Shown here piece by piece: positions 50,754-59,274 of a stretch of 64,000 nt of DNA (position 1 is its first letter; the number at the start of each line of letters is the position of its first letter). This stretch comes from Cohnella faecalis (lineage in GTDB: Bacteria > Bacillota > Bacilli > Paenibacillales > Paenibacillaceae): NCBI RefSeq assembly GCF_003570905.1, contig NZ_QXJM01000048.1:62001-126000 (forward strand), in the 5' to 3' direction. Below the pieces are notes generated by a model. That model was not told where the DNA came from. It searched no databases and worked only from the letters and a program-made list of their open reading frames with translations. A program made the translations under genes and the position numbers.

Positions 50754-52019
50754 TTATGCGCCGCTGCGCTTCAGCAGCACGTCTTGCTCGTATTTTTTAA
50801 CCTCGGCCAGCCATTCCTCGCGAACCGGAACGCCCAGCTTCTCGCAATAATAATCCCAAACCGCTCCGAAAGGATAAGACTTGAACTCCTCGGAAAGCGC
50901 AAGCCGAGTCGTGTAGTCGCCCTCCAGCTCGGCTTTCTTGAGCGTCTCGACCGGCTCAAGCATCGCGCGCAGCAGCGCTTTGATCGTGTTGCGGGTGCCG
51001 ATAACCCACGCCGCGACGCGGTTAATGCTGGCATCGAAAAAATCGAGGCCGATATGCGTCGTGCCCAGCAGATCGTGACGGATCAATTCGCGGCCGATGT
51101 CGAGAAGCTCGTCGTCGAGAATAACGACGTGATCGCTGTCCCAGCGCATCGGGCGGCTGACGTGGAGCAGAATGCCGTCCGTGAACAGCGCAAGCGCCGA
51201 CAGCTTATTGGAAATAACCTCGGTCGGATGGAAATGACCCGCATCGAGACAGATCAGCTTGTTATTCGAAATGCCGTAGCCCATGTAGAACTCGTGAGAG
51301 CCGACGACGTAAGCTTCGGAGCCGAGGCCGAACACCTTGCTCTCGACCGCGTCGAGATGATGCGCCGGATTGAGCTCTTCGACAAAAATCTCGTCCAAAG
51401 AGTCCTTCAGCCGTTGGCGAGGCGCCATGCGGTCGACTGGAATGTCCTTATAGCCGTCCGGCACCCAGACGTTCGTAACGCACGTTTGGCCGAGCTGCTC
51501 GCCGAAATAAGCGCCGATTTTGCGCGAGGCTTTGCAATGGTCGATCCAGAACCGACGGATTTCAGGGTTCGGGTGACTGAGCGTAAAGCCTTCGCTCGCT
51601 TTATCGTGAGAGAAGCAGGTCGGGTTGAAATCGAGACCGAGCCCTTGGCTTTTCGCCCAATCGACCCACGTCTGAAAATGTCTCGGAGCAAGCTGGTCCC
51701 ACTCCACCTTCTCGTCCGTATCGGCATATATGGCGTGCAGGTTCACCTTGTGCTTGCCCGGGATCAAAGAGAACGCTTTCTCCAAATCCGCTCGCAATTC
51801 CGCAGGCGTGCGGGCCGCGCCGGGATAGTTGCCCGTAACCGCGATTCCTCCGGAAAGCTCCTGGTCGCGGTTCAAAAAACCGCGAACATCGTCTCCTTGC
51901 CAGCAGTGCATCGATATTTTGATCGTTGCCAGCTTCTCGAGCGCCTTGTCGACGTCGATTCCGTGCCGGGCGTATTGTTGTTTGGCCGCTTCATAGTTGC
52001 GTTCGATATTGGGTTGCAC
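50754..52019 (-). CDS. rhaA: L-rhamnose isomerase
   Basis: 421 residues converting L-rhamnose to L-rhamnulose. Metal-site and substrate motifs include KISMHCWQGDDVRGF, GLGLDFNPTCFSHDKASEGF, ICLDAGHFHPTEVISNK and GLDFFDASINRVAAWVIGTR. Length fits the family (about 420). It lies between the aldolase/dehydrogenase gene and the kinase in a single-direction rhamnose operon. Confidence 0.95.
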   Translation of the reverse strand: MQPNIERNYEAAKQQYARHGIDVDKALEKLATIKISMHCWQGDDVRGFLNRDQELSGGIAVTGNYPGAARTPAELRADLEKAFSLIPGKHKVNLHAIYADTDEKVEWDQLAPRHFQTWVDWAKSQGLGLDFNPTCFSHDKASEGFTLSHPNPEIRRFWIDHCKASRKIGAYFGEQLGQTCVTNVWVPDGYKDIPVDRMAPRQRLKDSLDEIFVEELNPAHHLDAVESKVFGLGSEAYVVGSHEFYMGYGISNNKLICLDAGHFHPTEVISNKLSALALFTDGILLHVSRPMRWDSDHVVILDDELLDIGRELIRHDLLGTTHIGLDFFDASINRVAAWVIGTRNTIKALLRAMLEPVETLKKAELEGDYTTRLALSEEFKSYPFGAVWDYYCEKLGVPVREEWLAEVKKYEQDVLLKRSGA

Positions 52020-52066
52020 GCGAGTCCCTCCTTTATGGAAAAAAATAGCTTAACTCTCCCTCTATA

Positions 52067-54136
52067 TTAGCGCGTGAACGCGGCAGGTACGCCGCCGTCG
52101 ACCGTCAGCATGCAGCCCGTCGTTTTGTCCGCTTTGGATGATGCGAAGAACGCGATTCCTTCGGCGATGTCGCGCGGGAAAATGTTCACGAGCAGCGTCG
52201 TCCGCTTGCGGTAATATTCCTCCAATTGATCCGGCTCGATGCCGTAAGCGGCCGCCCTCTCGTTGCGCCAGTTCGAGTTCCAGATCGCGGACCCTTGAAG
52301 GATCGCGTCCGGAAGCACCGTGTTGACGCGGATGCCGAATTCGCCGCCCTCCGCCGCGATGCAGCGCGCCAGATGCGCTTCAAGCGCCTTTGCCGCGCTA
52401 TACGCGGATGCGTTCTTGCCGGCATATACCGAGTTTTTGGAGCCGATGAACACCATGTTGCCGCCGATCGCTTGCTGTTTCATCAGCTTGAACGCCTCGC
52501 GGGCGACGAGGAAGTAGCCGGTGCCGAGCACGCTCATATTCAAATTCCATTCCTTGAGCGACGTTTCGTCGAACGGGCTGGAGGTCGCAAGCCCGGCATT
52601 GTTGACGATGATGTCGACGCCGCCGTATGCGAGCGCGGTCTCCGCGTATGCCGCCTGCACCATGTCTTCGTTCGTTACGTCCATTTTAACGGCGATTGCG
52701 CGGTTTTCGCCATATTTGGCGTTCACTTCGTCCGCTACTTTTTGCGCTCCTTCAAGGTTCAGGTCGGCCAGCACGACGTGTGCGCCTTCCGAGACGAGAC
52801 GGCGGGCCGTTTCGCTGCCAATGCCGCCGGCGCCGCCCGTAATGAACGCGATTTTGCGGGAAAATTCCGCTTCGGCCGGAGCAAGGGACAGCTTGTAAAG
52901 CTCAAGTGGCCAGTATTCGACATTGTACGATTCGTTCTCACTGAGGGAGACGAATTGCCCGAGCGCCGTGGAGCCGCGCATAACCGCAATCGCACGGTGG
53001 TAGAGCGCTCCGCTCACTTGCGAGTTCGACCAGCTTTTGCCGGTATTGATCATGCCTACGCCCGGAATGAGAATTACGCGTGGCGCGGCTTCGAACATGA
53101 CGTCGCCTTCGTTTTTGTTGCGCTCGAAGTAGGCTTTGTATTGCTCTTTGTAGGAAGCGATGCCTTCCTTCAGCTTCGCTTTGAGCCCTTCGACATCGTC
53201 AGTGCTCGGCGTCCAATCGATGTAGAGAGGAACGACCTTCGTGTGAACGAGGTGATCCGGGCAAGCAGCGCCCACTTGGGACAGCACGGACGCATCTTGA
53301 CCGCCGACAAATGCGAGAACGTCTTCTTGATCGTCGAACGACAGAATCATTTTCTTCGCGTCGCTGACGGCTCCGCGAATGGCGGGCATCACTTGAGCCG
53401 CGACGCTGCGGCGGGCTTCCTGCGGAAGCGCCGCGTGCTTCACGCCCCCGAACAGCTTATCCGGCTGTACGCGAGCTTCGATGTAGGCTTCGGCTTCGCT
53501 GATGATTTTGACCGTTTGGGCGTAAGCGGCTTCGGACGTTTCGCCCCACGTCACAAGACCGTGCTTCTCCATAAGGACGAGCTCGGCTTTCGGGTTGGCG
53601 AGCACGCCTTCCGCGATCATTTTGGACAATTTGAAGCCCGGACGAATATAAGGAACCCATACGAAACGGTCGCCGAAAATTTCTTTCGCCACCGCTTTGC
53701 CGTTGTCGGCGCAGCACAGGCTAATGATGGAATCGGGATGCGTATGGTCGACGTGCTTGAATGGGAGAAAAGCGTGCAGCAGCGTCTCGATGGAAGCGCG
53801 CGGGTGCTTGGCGTCGATCATGCAATTAGCCAGGTAGGCGACCATGTCTTCGTCGGACATGTCGTCTTTTTCGAATAACGGACGAATATCGTCCATGCGC
53901 AGACCGGTAAAATTGCCGGCTTTCATCGTCGCGAGGTCGGAGCCGCTGCCTTTGACGTACATGACTTCGACTTCGCGGCCGCGAAAATCGGTGACGGTCG
54001 TTTTGCTCGACGTATTGCCGCCGCCCCAGTTGCAGACGCGGCGATCGGTGCCGATCAGGTTGGAACGGTAAACGAGCTGTTCGAGACCGCTCAGCTGCTG
54101 CGATGCTTTCTCGGATTCCCACAAGCTTTGTACCAT
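52067..54136 (-). CDS. rhaEW: Bifunctional rhamnulose-1-phosphate aldolase / short-chain dehydrogenase
   Basis: 689 residues, a natural fusion. The class II aldolase part (about 1-400) has NWGGGNTSSKTT, VKGSGSDL, zinc histidines in KHVDHTHPDSIIS and LMEKHGLVTWG. The SDR part (about 425-689) has ITGGAGGIGSETARRL, NNAGLATSSPF and YSAAKALEAHLARC. It yields dihydroxyacetone phosphate and lactaldehyde and then oxidises lactaldehyde to lactate, which links it to the neighbouring lutABC genes. ATG 54136 has CGGAGGT upstream. First gene of the operon. Confidence 0.94.
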   Translation of the reverse strand: MVQSLWESEKASQQLSGLEQLVYRSNLIGTDRRVCNWGGGNTSSKTTVTDFRGREVEVMYVKGSGSDLATMKAGNFTGLRMDDIRPLFEKDDMSDEDMVAYLANCMIDAKHPRASIETLLHAFLPFKHVDHTHPDSIISLCCADNGKAVAKEIFGDRFVWVPYIRPGFKLSKMIAEGVLANPKAELVLMEKHGLVTWGETSEAAYAQTVKIISEAEAYIEARVQPDKLFGGVKHAALPQEARRSVAAQVMPAIRGAVSDAKKMILSFDDQEDVLAFVGGQDASVLSQVGAACPDHLVHTKVVPLYIDWTPSTDDVEGLKAKLKEGIASYKEQYKAYFERNKNEGDVMFEAAPRVILIPGVGMINTGKSWSNSQVSGALYHRAIAVMRGSTALGQFVSLSENESYNVEYWPLELYKLSLAPAEAEFSRKIAFITGGAGGIGSETARRLVSEGAHVVLADLNLEGAQKVADEVNAKYGENRAIAVKMDVTNEDMVQAAYAETALAYGGVDIIVNNAGLATSSPFDETSLKEWNLNMSVLGTGYFLVAREAFKLMKQQAIGGNMVFIGSKNSVYAGKNASAYSAAKALEAHLARCIAAEGGEFGIRVNTVLPDAILQGSAIWNSNWRNERAAAYGIEPDQLEEYYRKRTTLLVNIFPRDIAEGIAFFASSKADKTTGCMLTVDGGVPAAFTR

Positions 54137-54326
54137 GGTATGACCTCCGAATGATTGTGTTTTCTTTTGTTTGTACCCAGTATATCATCTTTGTTTATGT
54201 TTGAATATATTTAAATTCGGGCACAAATAAAGATTTCATCGTCGCCGCATTGCTGCCTTGTGATCCTTCAACCAATATGTTTAACTGTTTTCATACCGAA
54301 AATGAAAGACCGAAGGAGGACTTTCC

Positions 54327-55319
54327 TTGCTTTTCGTCGATAACGGCAATTGCCACGATCCTTCCTTGAACCTGGCGCTTGAGGAATACATATTGCGCAA
54401 TCTGCCCGCCGAGGAAGACTATCTGCTGTTCTACATTAATGAGCCTTCGATCATTATCGGCAAAAACCAAAATACCGCCGAAGAAGTCAACGCGGGCTAC
54501 GTAAGCGGCCAAGGAATTCATGTCGTCCGCAGACTTTCCGGAGGAGGCGCCGTCTACCACGATTTGGGCAATCTCAATTTCAGCTTCCTTACACGTGACG
54601 ACGGAAAATCGTTTCACAACTTCCGCAAGTTCACCGAGCCGGTCGTCGAAGCTCTGCGCAAGCTTGGCGTGAATGCTGAACTGAGCGGCCGCAACGATCT
54701 TCAGGTCGGCGAGCGGAAAATATCGGGCAACGCACAGTTCGCCTCCAGAGGCAGAATGTTCAGTCACGGCACTCTATTGTTCAATTCCGAGGTCGATGCC
54801 ATCGTGTCTGCGCTTAACGTGAATCCCGCCAAATTCGCCTCGAAAGCGACCAAATCGGTGCGCAGCCGCGTTGCCAACATCGCCGAATTTCTGTCCGAGC
54901 CTCTAACGATGGAGCAGTTCCGCCGATCGCTCCTCGAATCTATATTCGGAGGCGCATCGGATATCCCGGAATACAAGCTGACCGATTCCGATTGGGAAGC
55001 CGTACGCAAGCTGGCCGACGAGCGTTACCGGAGCTGGGAGTGGAATTACGGACGGTCTCCCGCGTTCAACGTGCGGCAGGTGAAAAGAATCGAAGGAGCA
55101 GGCACCTACGATGTTCGGCTTAACATCGTTGACGGAGTCGTCGCCGAAGCGGCGGTATACGGCGACTTCTTCGGTACCGGAGAAGTGTCCGACGTAACCT
55201 CCAAGCTGGTCGGGGTACGCTATGAACCGTCAGCGGTAGCCGACGCCCTGTCCGGCGTCGATCTCCAACCGTATTTTGGACCGGTGGATCGCGAGGAATG
55301 GCTGGCTCTTCTTTTTTGA
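54327..55319 (+). CDS. lplJ: Lipoate--protein ligase
   Basis: 330 residues. It attaches scavenged lipoate to E2 and GcvH proteins. The BPL/LplA fold shows EYILRNLPAEEDYLLFYINE, IIIGKNQNTAEEVN, VVRRLSGGGAVYHDLGN and the Lys/Asn loop GRNDLQVGERKISGNAQ, with a C-terminal accessory domain (about 240-330). It starts at TTG 54327, 7 nt after AAGGAGGA. It diverges from the rhamnose operon and is probably monocistronic. Confidence 0.93.
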   Translation: MLFVDNGNCHDPSLNLALEEYILRNLPAEEDYLLFYINEPSIIIGKNQNTAEEVNAGYVSGQGIHVVRRLSGGGAVYHDLGNLNFSFLTRDDGKSFHNFRKFTEPVVEALRKLGVNAELSGRNDLQVGERKISGNAQFASRGRMFSHGTLLFNSEVDAIVSALNVNPAKFASKATKSVRSRVANIAEFLSEPLTMEQFRRSLLESIFGGASDIPEYKLTDSDWEAVRKLADERYRSWEWNYGRSPAFNVRQVKRIEGAGTYDVRLNIVDGVVAEAAVYGDFFGTGEVSDVTSKLVGVRYEPSAVADALSGVDLQPYFGPVDREEWLALLF

Positions 55320-55374
55320 TCTATGAAATTCGCGTTTCCGTCGGCGTACGACCGCAGCCTGTTTTGTCCAGACG

Positions 55375-55442
55375 TGCCACTATCCCCTTCGCTCAGATTA
55401 GCCCGATAAGGTGCTTTTTCTGATCAAAGGGGATAGTGGCAC
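55375..55442. repeat. Family C inverted-repeat element, short form
   Basis: GTGCCACTATCCCCTT and AAGGGGATAGTGGCAC are perfect arms, with TCAGA and TCTGA extending them around a 20-nt centre. The arms match those at 35809-35931 but the central part is much shorter. It would fold into a very stable hairpin behind lplJ and may also act as its terminator. Confidence 0.7.
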
Positions 55443-55599
55443 GTTTTTCTGATCCCGTACACGCTCGCCGTAAATGCCGAAAACCGGACAGGACGGCGCA
55501 ACGGTTATCGATAACATTTTAGCAGCTACGATAGCGCTTGTTGGCCATTCCTTTCTTCGGTAAGATGAAGGCAGGAATAGACATGAAGGAGCTTTATTA

Positions 55600-55695
55600 A
55601 TGGTTACAATCTATGACACTGCGGCGAAAGCAAGCGTCTCTGCGATGACCGTATCGAGAGTTATCATTTACACCGGAAGCTGGGAAGCGCTATGA
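55600..55695 (+). pseudogene. Truncated LacI-family helix-turn-helix (31 codons)
   Basis: MVTIYDTAAKASVSAMTVSR then VI is an almost canonical LacI N-terminal recognition helix region; after VI the sequence diverges (IYTGSWEAL) and stops. AAGGAG lies 10 nt before the ATG. Its stop overlaps the ATG of the YkgJ-type gene (ATGA at 55692-55695), which would couple their translation. It is most simply the stub of a deleted LacI regulator, but could be a translated DNA-binding micropeptide. Confidence 0.65.
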
Positions 55696-55952
55696 AGATG
55701 GAATGCCGAATCGGCTGCGCCGCCTGCTGCATCGCCCCTTCCATTTCGTCGCCGATTCCCGGCATGCCGAATGGCAAGCCCGCGGGAGTCCGCTGCGTTC
55801 AGCTCGCGGAAGACAACAAGTGCAAGCTGTTCGGCAAACCCGAACGCCCCGCCGTATGCGGCGATCTCCATGCGGAAATTTTCATGTGCGGAAGCTCCAA
55901 CGAGGAAGCTTACGCGATCTTGGAGAAGCTGGAACGGGACACCCGTCCCTAG
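55692..55952 (+). CDS. YkgJ-family cysteine cluster protein
   Basis: 86 residues with the Zn/Fe-chelating cysteine cluster of the YkgJ family: MECRIGCAACCIAPSISSPI, VRCVQLAEDNKCKLF, RPAVCGDLH and FMCG. Function is not established; members are thought to bind a metal or iron-sulfur cluster. The ATG overlaps the stop of the LacI stub, and the gene converges on the AEC transporter gene with a 6-nt gap. Confidence 0.83.
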   Translation: MKMECRIGCAACCIAPSISSPIPGMPNGKPAGVRCVQLAEDNKCKLFGKPERPAVCGDLHAEIFMCGSSNEEAYAILEKLERDTRP

Positions 55953-55958
55953 TGCCAA

Positions 55959-56885
55959 TCAGAGGTGCAGTAGATAGATAACCGTCGTAACGCTGACGAT
56001 GCTGACGACAGTGGAGACGAACACCGTCTGCGAGGCGAACTCCGATTCGTTATCGAACTCGACGGCCAGCAACACGCTGCTGAGAGAAGTAGGCACCGCC
56101 GAAGAGACGATCAGAGCGGCGGCCATCATCCCATGGATGCCGAGCGCCCAGACAACAAGCGCAGCCAACGCCGGACCGATAACGAGGCGCAGGAAGACCG
56201 AAATGCCGACATCGGCAGCCATCGAACGGCTTACCCGCCATTTCATCCCTCCGAGCTGCACTCCAAGCGTCAGCAGCGCCGTCCCGATGAAAGCGTCGGC
56301 CAAATAGCCGATAGGCGTCTCGATCGGCCCCGGAACGCTCACCTCGAAATACCGCAATGCCAACGCCACGGGAATGACGTAAATAACGGGCATCGACAGG
56401 ATGACTTTGCGGATGTCCTTCCATTTTGCCTTGTGGGCATTCACGTTGTACACGCCGTACGTGTTCGGGATGAGCGACTGCGTCATCATGACGAGAATTT
56501 GAACCGACAGCGTATAAGGATTTCCGGCAAAAGCGAGCTGGTTGAGAGGAATGCCGTAATTCGCGCTATTGTAGAACAGCACGCTGTTGCGCATTGCGCT
56601 CCGCATGCCTCCGTCATACTGGCGAATTCGGACAACCGCTTCCAAAACCGCATATTGAGCGGCCAAAAAGCAAAGAACGAACAGCATAACTTGTCCGAAC
56701 AGCTTCAGCGGTATGTCGGTCCGATAGAGCAGGTTGAACATGATGGCCGGAGAAAACACGTAGAAATTCAGCTTGGACAACGTTTTGATATCCATCTTAA
56801 ACGCTTTTTCCATCGCCATGCCGACGGCAATCATAACCGTAAGCGGGAGTACGTTGTTCATTAATATATGCAGGAGAATATTCAT
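55959..56885 (-). CDS. AEC-family (auxin efflux carrier-like) transporter
   Basis: 308 residues with about ten membrane helices in the typical 5+5 arrangement: NVLPLTVMIAVGMAMEKAF, FYVFSPAIMFNLLYR, NSVLFYNSANYGIPLNQLAF and TALLTLGVQLGG. Members export or exchange organic acids or amino acids; the substrate here is unknown. I choose ATG 56885 to match family starts; 33 more codons are open upstream. It diverges from the GDSL gene across 73 bp. Confidence 0.88.
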   Translation of the reverse strand: MNILLHILMNNVLPLTVMIAVGMAMEKAFKMDIKTLSKLNFYVFSPAIMFNLLYRTDIPLKLFGQVMLFVLCFLAAQYAVLEAVVRIRQYDGGMRSAMRNSVLFYNSANYGIPLNQLAFAGNPYTLSVQILVMMTQSLIPNTYGVYNVNAHKAKWKDIRKVILSMPVIYVIPVALALRYFEVSVPGPIETPIGYLADAFIGTALLTLGVQLGGMKWRVSRSMAADVGISVFLRLVIGPALAALVVWALGIHGMMAAALIVSSAVPTSLSSVLLAVEFDNESEFASQTVFVSTVVSIVSVTTVIYLLHL

Positions 56886-56958
56886 AGTCCCATCATACTC
56901 GACTTTGGAAAAGACGACTAATAGAATAGACTTATTACCGAACAAAGGATGCGTGATC

Positions 56959-57660
56959 ATGACCGAAAGAATCGCAATGATCAAACCTGGAAAATTCGGT
57001 TCCGCCGCTGCGGCCGACGGACGACGCGACGAATTCGACTACGGCAACGAAGTGATTCTGACGCATGGGGTTTCCGTCGATTTCGTCTTTATCGGGGACT
57101 CCATTACGCATATGTGGGAGCTGAACGCCTATTTCGCGCGCGGCGGCAAATTCGTTGTGAATCGCGGTATCGGCGGAGATATAACGAGCCATGCGCTGCG
57201 GCGATTCGACGCCGATGTCGTGCAATTGAAGCCGAAGCACGTCGTCATCAAAATCGGAATTAACAACTTTTGGGAGCTTGAAGCTTGGATAGCGGCGGAT
57301 CGCAAGCCAGCGGACGCGATCGCCGACGGGGCTGCGGCGGACATCGGCGCCATGATTCGCAAGGCAAAAGACGCGGGCATAACGCCCGTCGTATGCTCCG
57401 TCCTGCCAACGAATATGCCGTTCACCGGCCACGATGCCGAACGCAACCGCGGCGTCAACCGCTTGAACGCGGTTCTTCGGAAAATTGCGGGCGTCGAGGG
57501 CGCGATCTATGTCGATTACCATTCCCGCATGCTAAGCGAGGACGGCACGAAGCTGCGCGACGGTCTCGCCGACGACGGCATTCACCCCCACGTCGCAGGC
57601 TACGATATTATGGCCGACGCATTGCGCGAGGAGCTCTCCAAGCACGGAATCTCGTTCTAA
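56959..57660 (+). CDS. SGNH/GDSL hydrolase
   Basis: 233 residues. SGNH blocks are clear: FVFIGDSITHMWELN (nucleophile Ser), VNRGIGGDIT (Gly), VVIKIGINNFWE (Asn) and LADDGIHPHVAGY (Asp/His pair). Such enzymes are esterases or carbohydrate deacetylases. No signal peptide, so it acts in the cytoplasm. AAAGGATG precedes ATG 56959. The lipoprotein esterase follows 16 nt later in the same operon. Confidence 0.88.
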   Translation: MTERIAMIKPGKFGSAAAADGRRDEFDYGNEVILTHGVSVDFVFIGDSITHMWELNAYFARGGKFVVNRGIGGDITSHALRRFDADVVQLKPKHVVIKIGINNFWELEAWIAADRKPADAIADGAAADIGAMIRKAKDAGITPVVCSVLPTNMPFTGHDAERNRGVNRLNAVLRKIAGVEGAIYVDYHSRMLSEDGTKLRDGLADDGIHPHVAGYDIMADALREELSKHGISF

Positions 57661-57676
57661 GCCGAAGGAGTCTCCG

Positions 57677-58684
57677 ATGAACCTTTTTCGAAATCAAGCG
57701 CGGTGTACCCGTCTCTTCTTCATCGCTATTTTATGCGCAGCGGCTACCGGGTGCAGTCTCGCCTCAGCGAACGGCACAAGCTCGTCGCCGGCAACGTCTC
57801 TCCCGTCTTCTTCTCTGTCGTCTCCAACTGCTTCCGCTTCGATCCCTGCTTCAATTGAGCCGGAAGCGCCCAAGCCGACCGTTCCATCGCAAGTTATCAA
57901 GACCGAATTTTACAGCAAGCATCTGGAAAAAAACATGCGCATCCAAATCTATCTGCCGCCAGGTTACGACGAGAGCGCCGATTACCCGGTTCTCTACATG
58001 CTCCATGGCTACAACGGAACCGAGAAAGCATGGCTGTCGGAGATGGGACTGAATAAAGCCGCCGACCGTTTGATCGCCGACGGACTCATCGAACCGCTCA
58101 TTATCGTATCGCCGGAGATGGATAACAGCTACGGTCTGAACTCCGAGACAAAATACCGGATAGCGACGCCGGAAGACCCGGTGCATTCCCGCTATTACGG
58201 CCCCTACGAGGATTACTTGGTCGAAGACGTTATCGCATATGCGGACGAGACATACCGTACGATCGCTTCGAAGGAAGGACGGTCCATAGGAGGCTTCTCC
58301 ATGGGCGGATTCATTGCGCTTCACGTCGCTTTCCGCCATCCGGAGCTATTCTCCAAAGCGGGCGGTCATAGCCCTGCGCTTTGGACGGACGATTGGTCGC
58401 GCGTGCCGCGCATGAAATCGTGGCTATACCCGACGAAAGCCGAACGGAAAAAACGGGATCCGATCGAGCTGGCGTTGACGCAGGATTTGAACGGCTTGGA
58501 AGTCTACTTGGATTGCGGCGAACAGGACGACTTCAAGCTGTATGACGGGACGAAAAAGCTTTACGACAATCTGCAAAGCCGGGGAGTCCGATCCGAGTAC
58601 CATCTGAACCCCGGCAAGCATGACCGGACGTATTGGCGGAGTCAGCTCGACGAATATTTGCTTTTTTACGGTACTAAAGCATAG
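57677..58684 (+). CDS. Lipoprotein esterase, alpha/beta-hydrolase fold
   Basis: 335 residues. A lipoprotein signal ending AAATGC places lipidated Cys near residue 26, followed by a Ser/Thr/Pro/Ala-rich linker (about 30-75). The esterase-D-like domain has YPVLYMLHGYNG (oxyanion region), the nucleophile elbow GGFSMGGFIAL, an Asp in YLDCGEQDDFK and the catalytic His in PGKHDRTYW. It probably deacylates extracellular carbohydrate esters at the membrane surface. Co-transcribed with the GDSL hydrolase. Confidence 0.88.
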   Translation: MNLFRNQARCTRLFFIAILCAAATGCSLASANGTSSSPATSLPSSSLSSPTASASIPASIEPEAPKPTVPSQVIKTEFYSKHLEKNMRIQIYLPPGYDESADYPVLYMLHGYNGTEKAWLSEMGLNKAADRLIADGLIEPLIIVSPEMDNSYGLNSETKYRIATPEDPVHSRYYGPYEDYLVEDVIAYADETYRTIASKEGRSIGGFSMGGFIALHVAFRHPELFSKAGGHSPALWTDDWSRVPRMKSWLYPTKAERKKRDPIELALTQDLNGLEVYLDCGEQDDFKLYDGTKKLYDNLQSRGVRSEYHLNPGKHDRTYWRSQLDEYLLFYGTKA

Positions 58685-58733
58685 CAACGGGAACGCACTC
58701 ATCGACTCCCTCGTCGGCTCTTTTAACAAAATA

Positions 58734-58919
58734 GATGTAAAAGGCGCAGCTAAGTGGGGGCGAGTCCCTTTCATTCAAAATCATTGCTGTATATCATACA
58801 GCTAATGGGAGTCAGAAGGGCAAATGGAGAGAAAATCGCGCGATATACATGCGCATTATGCAGTTAATCTTTCATTCGACCCTATATTGAATCGATTTAA
58901 ATGTATGAAATGCAGCTAG
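58734..58919. repeat. Family A four-palindrome intergenic element, copy 3
   Basis: Units start at 58734 (GATGTAAAAGGCGCAGCTAA), 58784 (GCTGTATATCATACAGCTAA), 58845 (ATACATGCGCATTATGCAGT plus TAA) and 58898 (AAATGTATGAAATGCAGCTA). Spacing is 50, 61 and 53 nt, like the other copies. The 590-nt gap it lies in has no gene. Confidence 0.6.
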
Positions 58920-58954
58920 TTTTTGTTGAACAGCTTTTTCTCAAGCTCTTCTGG

Positions 58955-59100
58955 TGTTGCTCTGTTTTATCGGGGCATTGCTCTCTTTTACCGGGGCATT
59001 GCTTTGATTTACCGGGGTGTTGCTCTGTCTTCCTAGCGCATTATTCCGTTTAATCCTGGCTGCGCACCGTTTAATCCCGGCTTGGCTCCCATTTCTCCGG
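58955..59100. repeat. Seven-unit 21-bp tandem repeat
   Basis: Imperfect 21-bp units start at 58955, 58976, 58997, 59018, 59039, 59060 and 59081 (last one 20 bp). The consensus is about CATTGCTCTGTTTTACCGGG plus G; the first four are well conserved and the last three decayed. No ORF runs through it. Confidence 0.75.
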
Positions 59101-59133
59101 TCGACGCTCTTGGCAAATTTGGCGCGCGACCGA

Positions 59134-59160
59134 TTTCTGAGGGAACGGGATAATGGGACA
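59134..59160 (+). repeat. Family C repeat, solo right arm
   Basis: TTTCTGAGGG then ACGGGATAATGGGACA resembles the right arm at 35904-35931 (TTTCTGATCCG, GGGATAATGGGAC). Confidence 0.4.
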
Positions 59161-59169
59161 GCGCAGCAA

Positions 59170-59222
59170 AATAAACAGCCCGTCTCCCCTGCCGTTGCCG
59201 GCGTAATGGAGGCGGGCTGTTT
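59170..59222 (-). terminator. Terminator of the ABC exporter operon
   Basis: ACAGCCCG pairs with CGGGCTGT, with inner TCTCCCCTGCCG/CGGC pairing, behind the last exporter gene on the minus strand. Confidence 0.65.
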
Positions 59223-59274
59223 GAATTTCATACTACTTGTAATCGACACTCAGCTACTAGGGCAGTCCTTCCGA

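Noticed and set aside
50784..52070. A 428-codon open frame on the plus strand
   Set aside because: Antisense to rhaA, which is unambiguous.
52226..53878. A 550-codon open frame on the plus strand
   Set aside because: Antisense to rhaEW; Arg/Val/Phe-rich translation without any recognisable motif.
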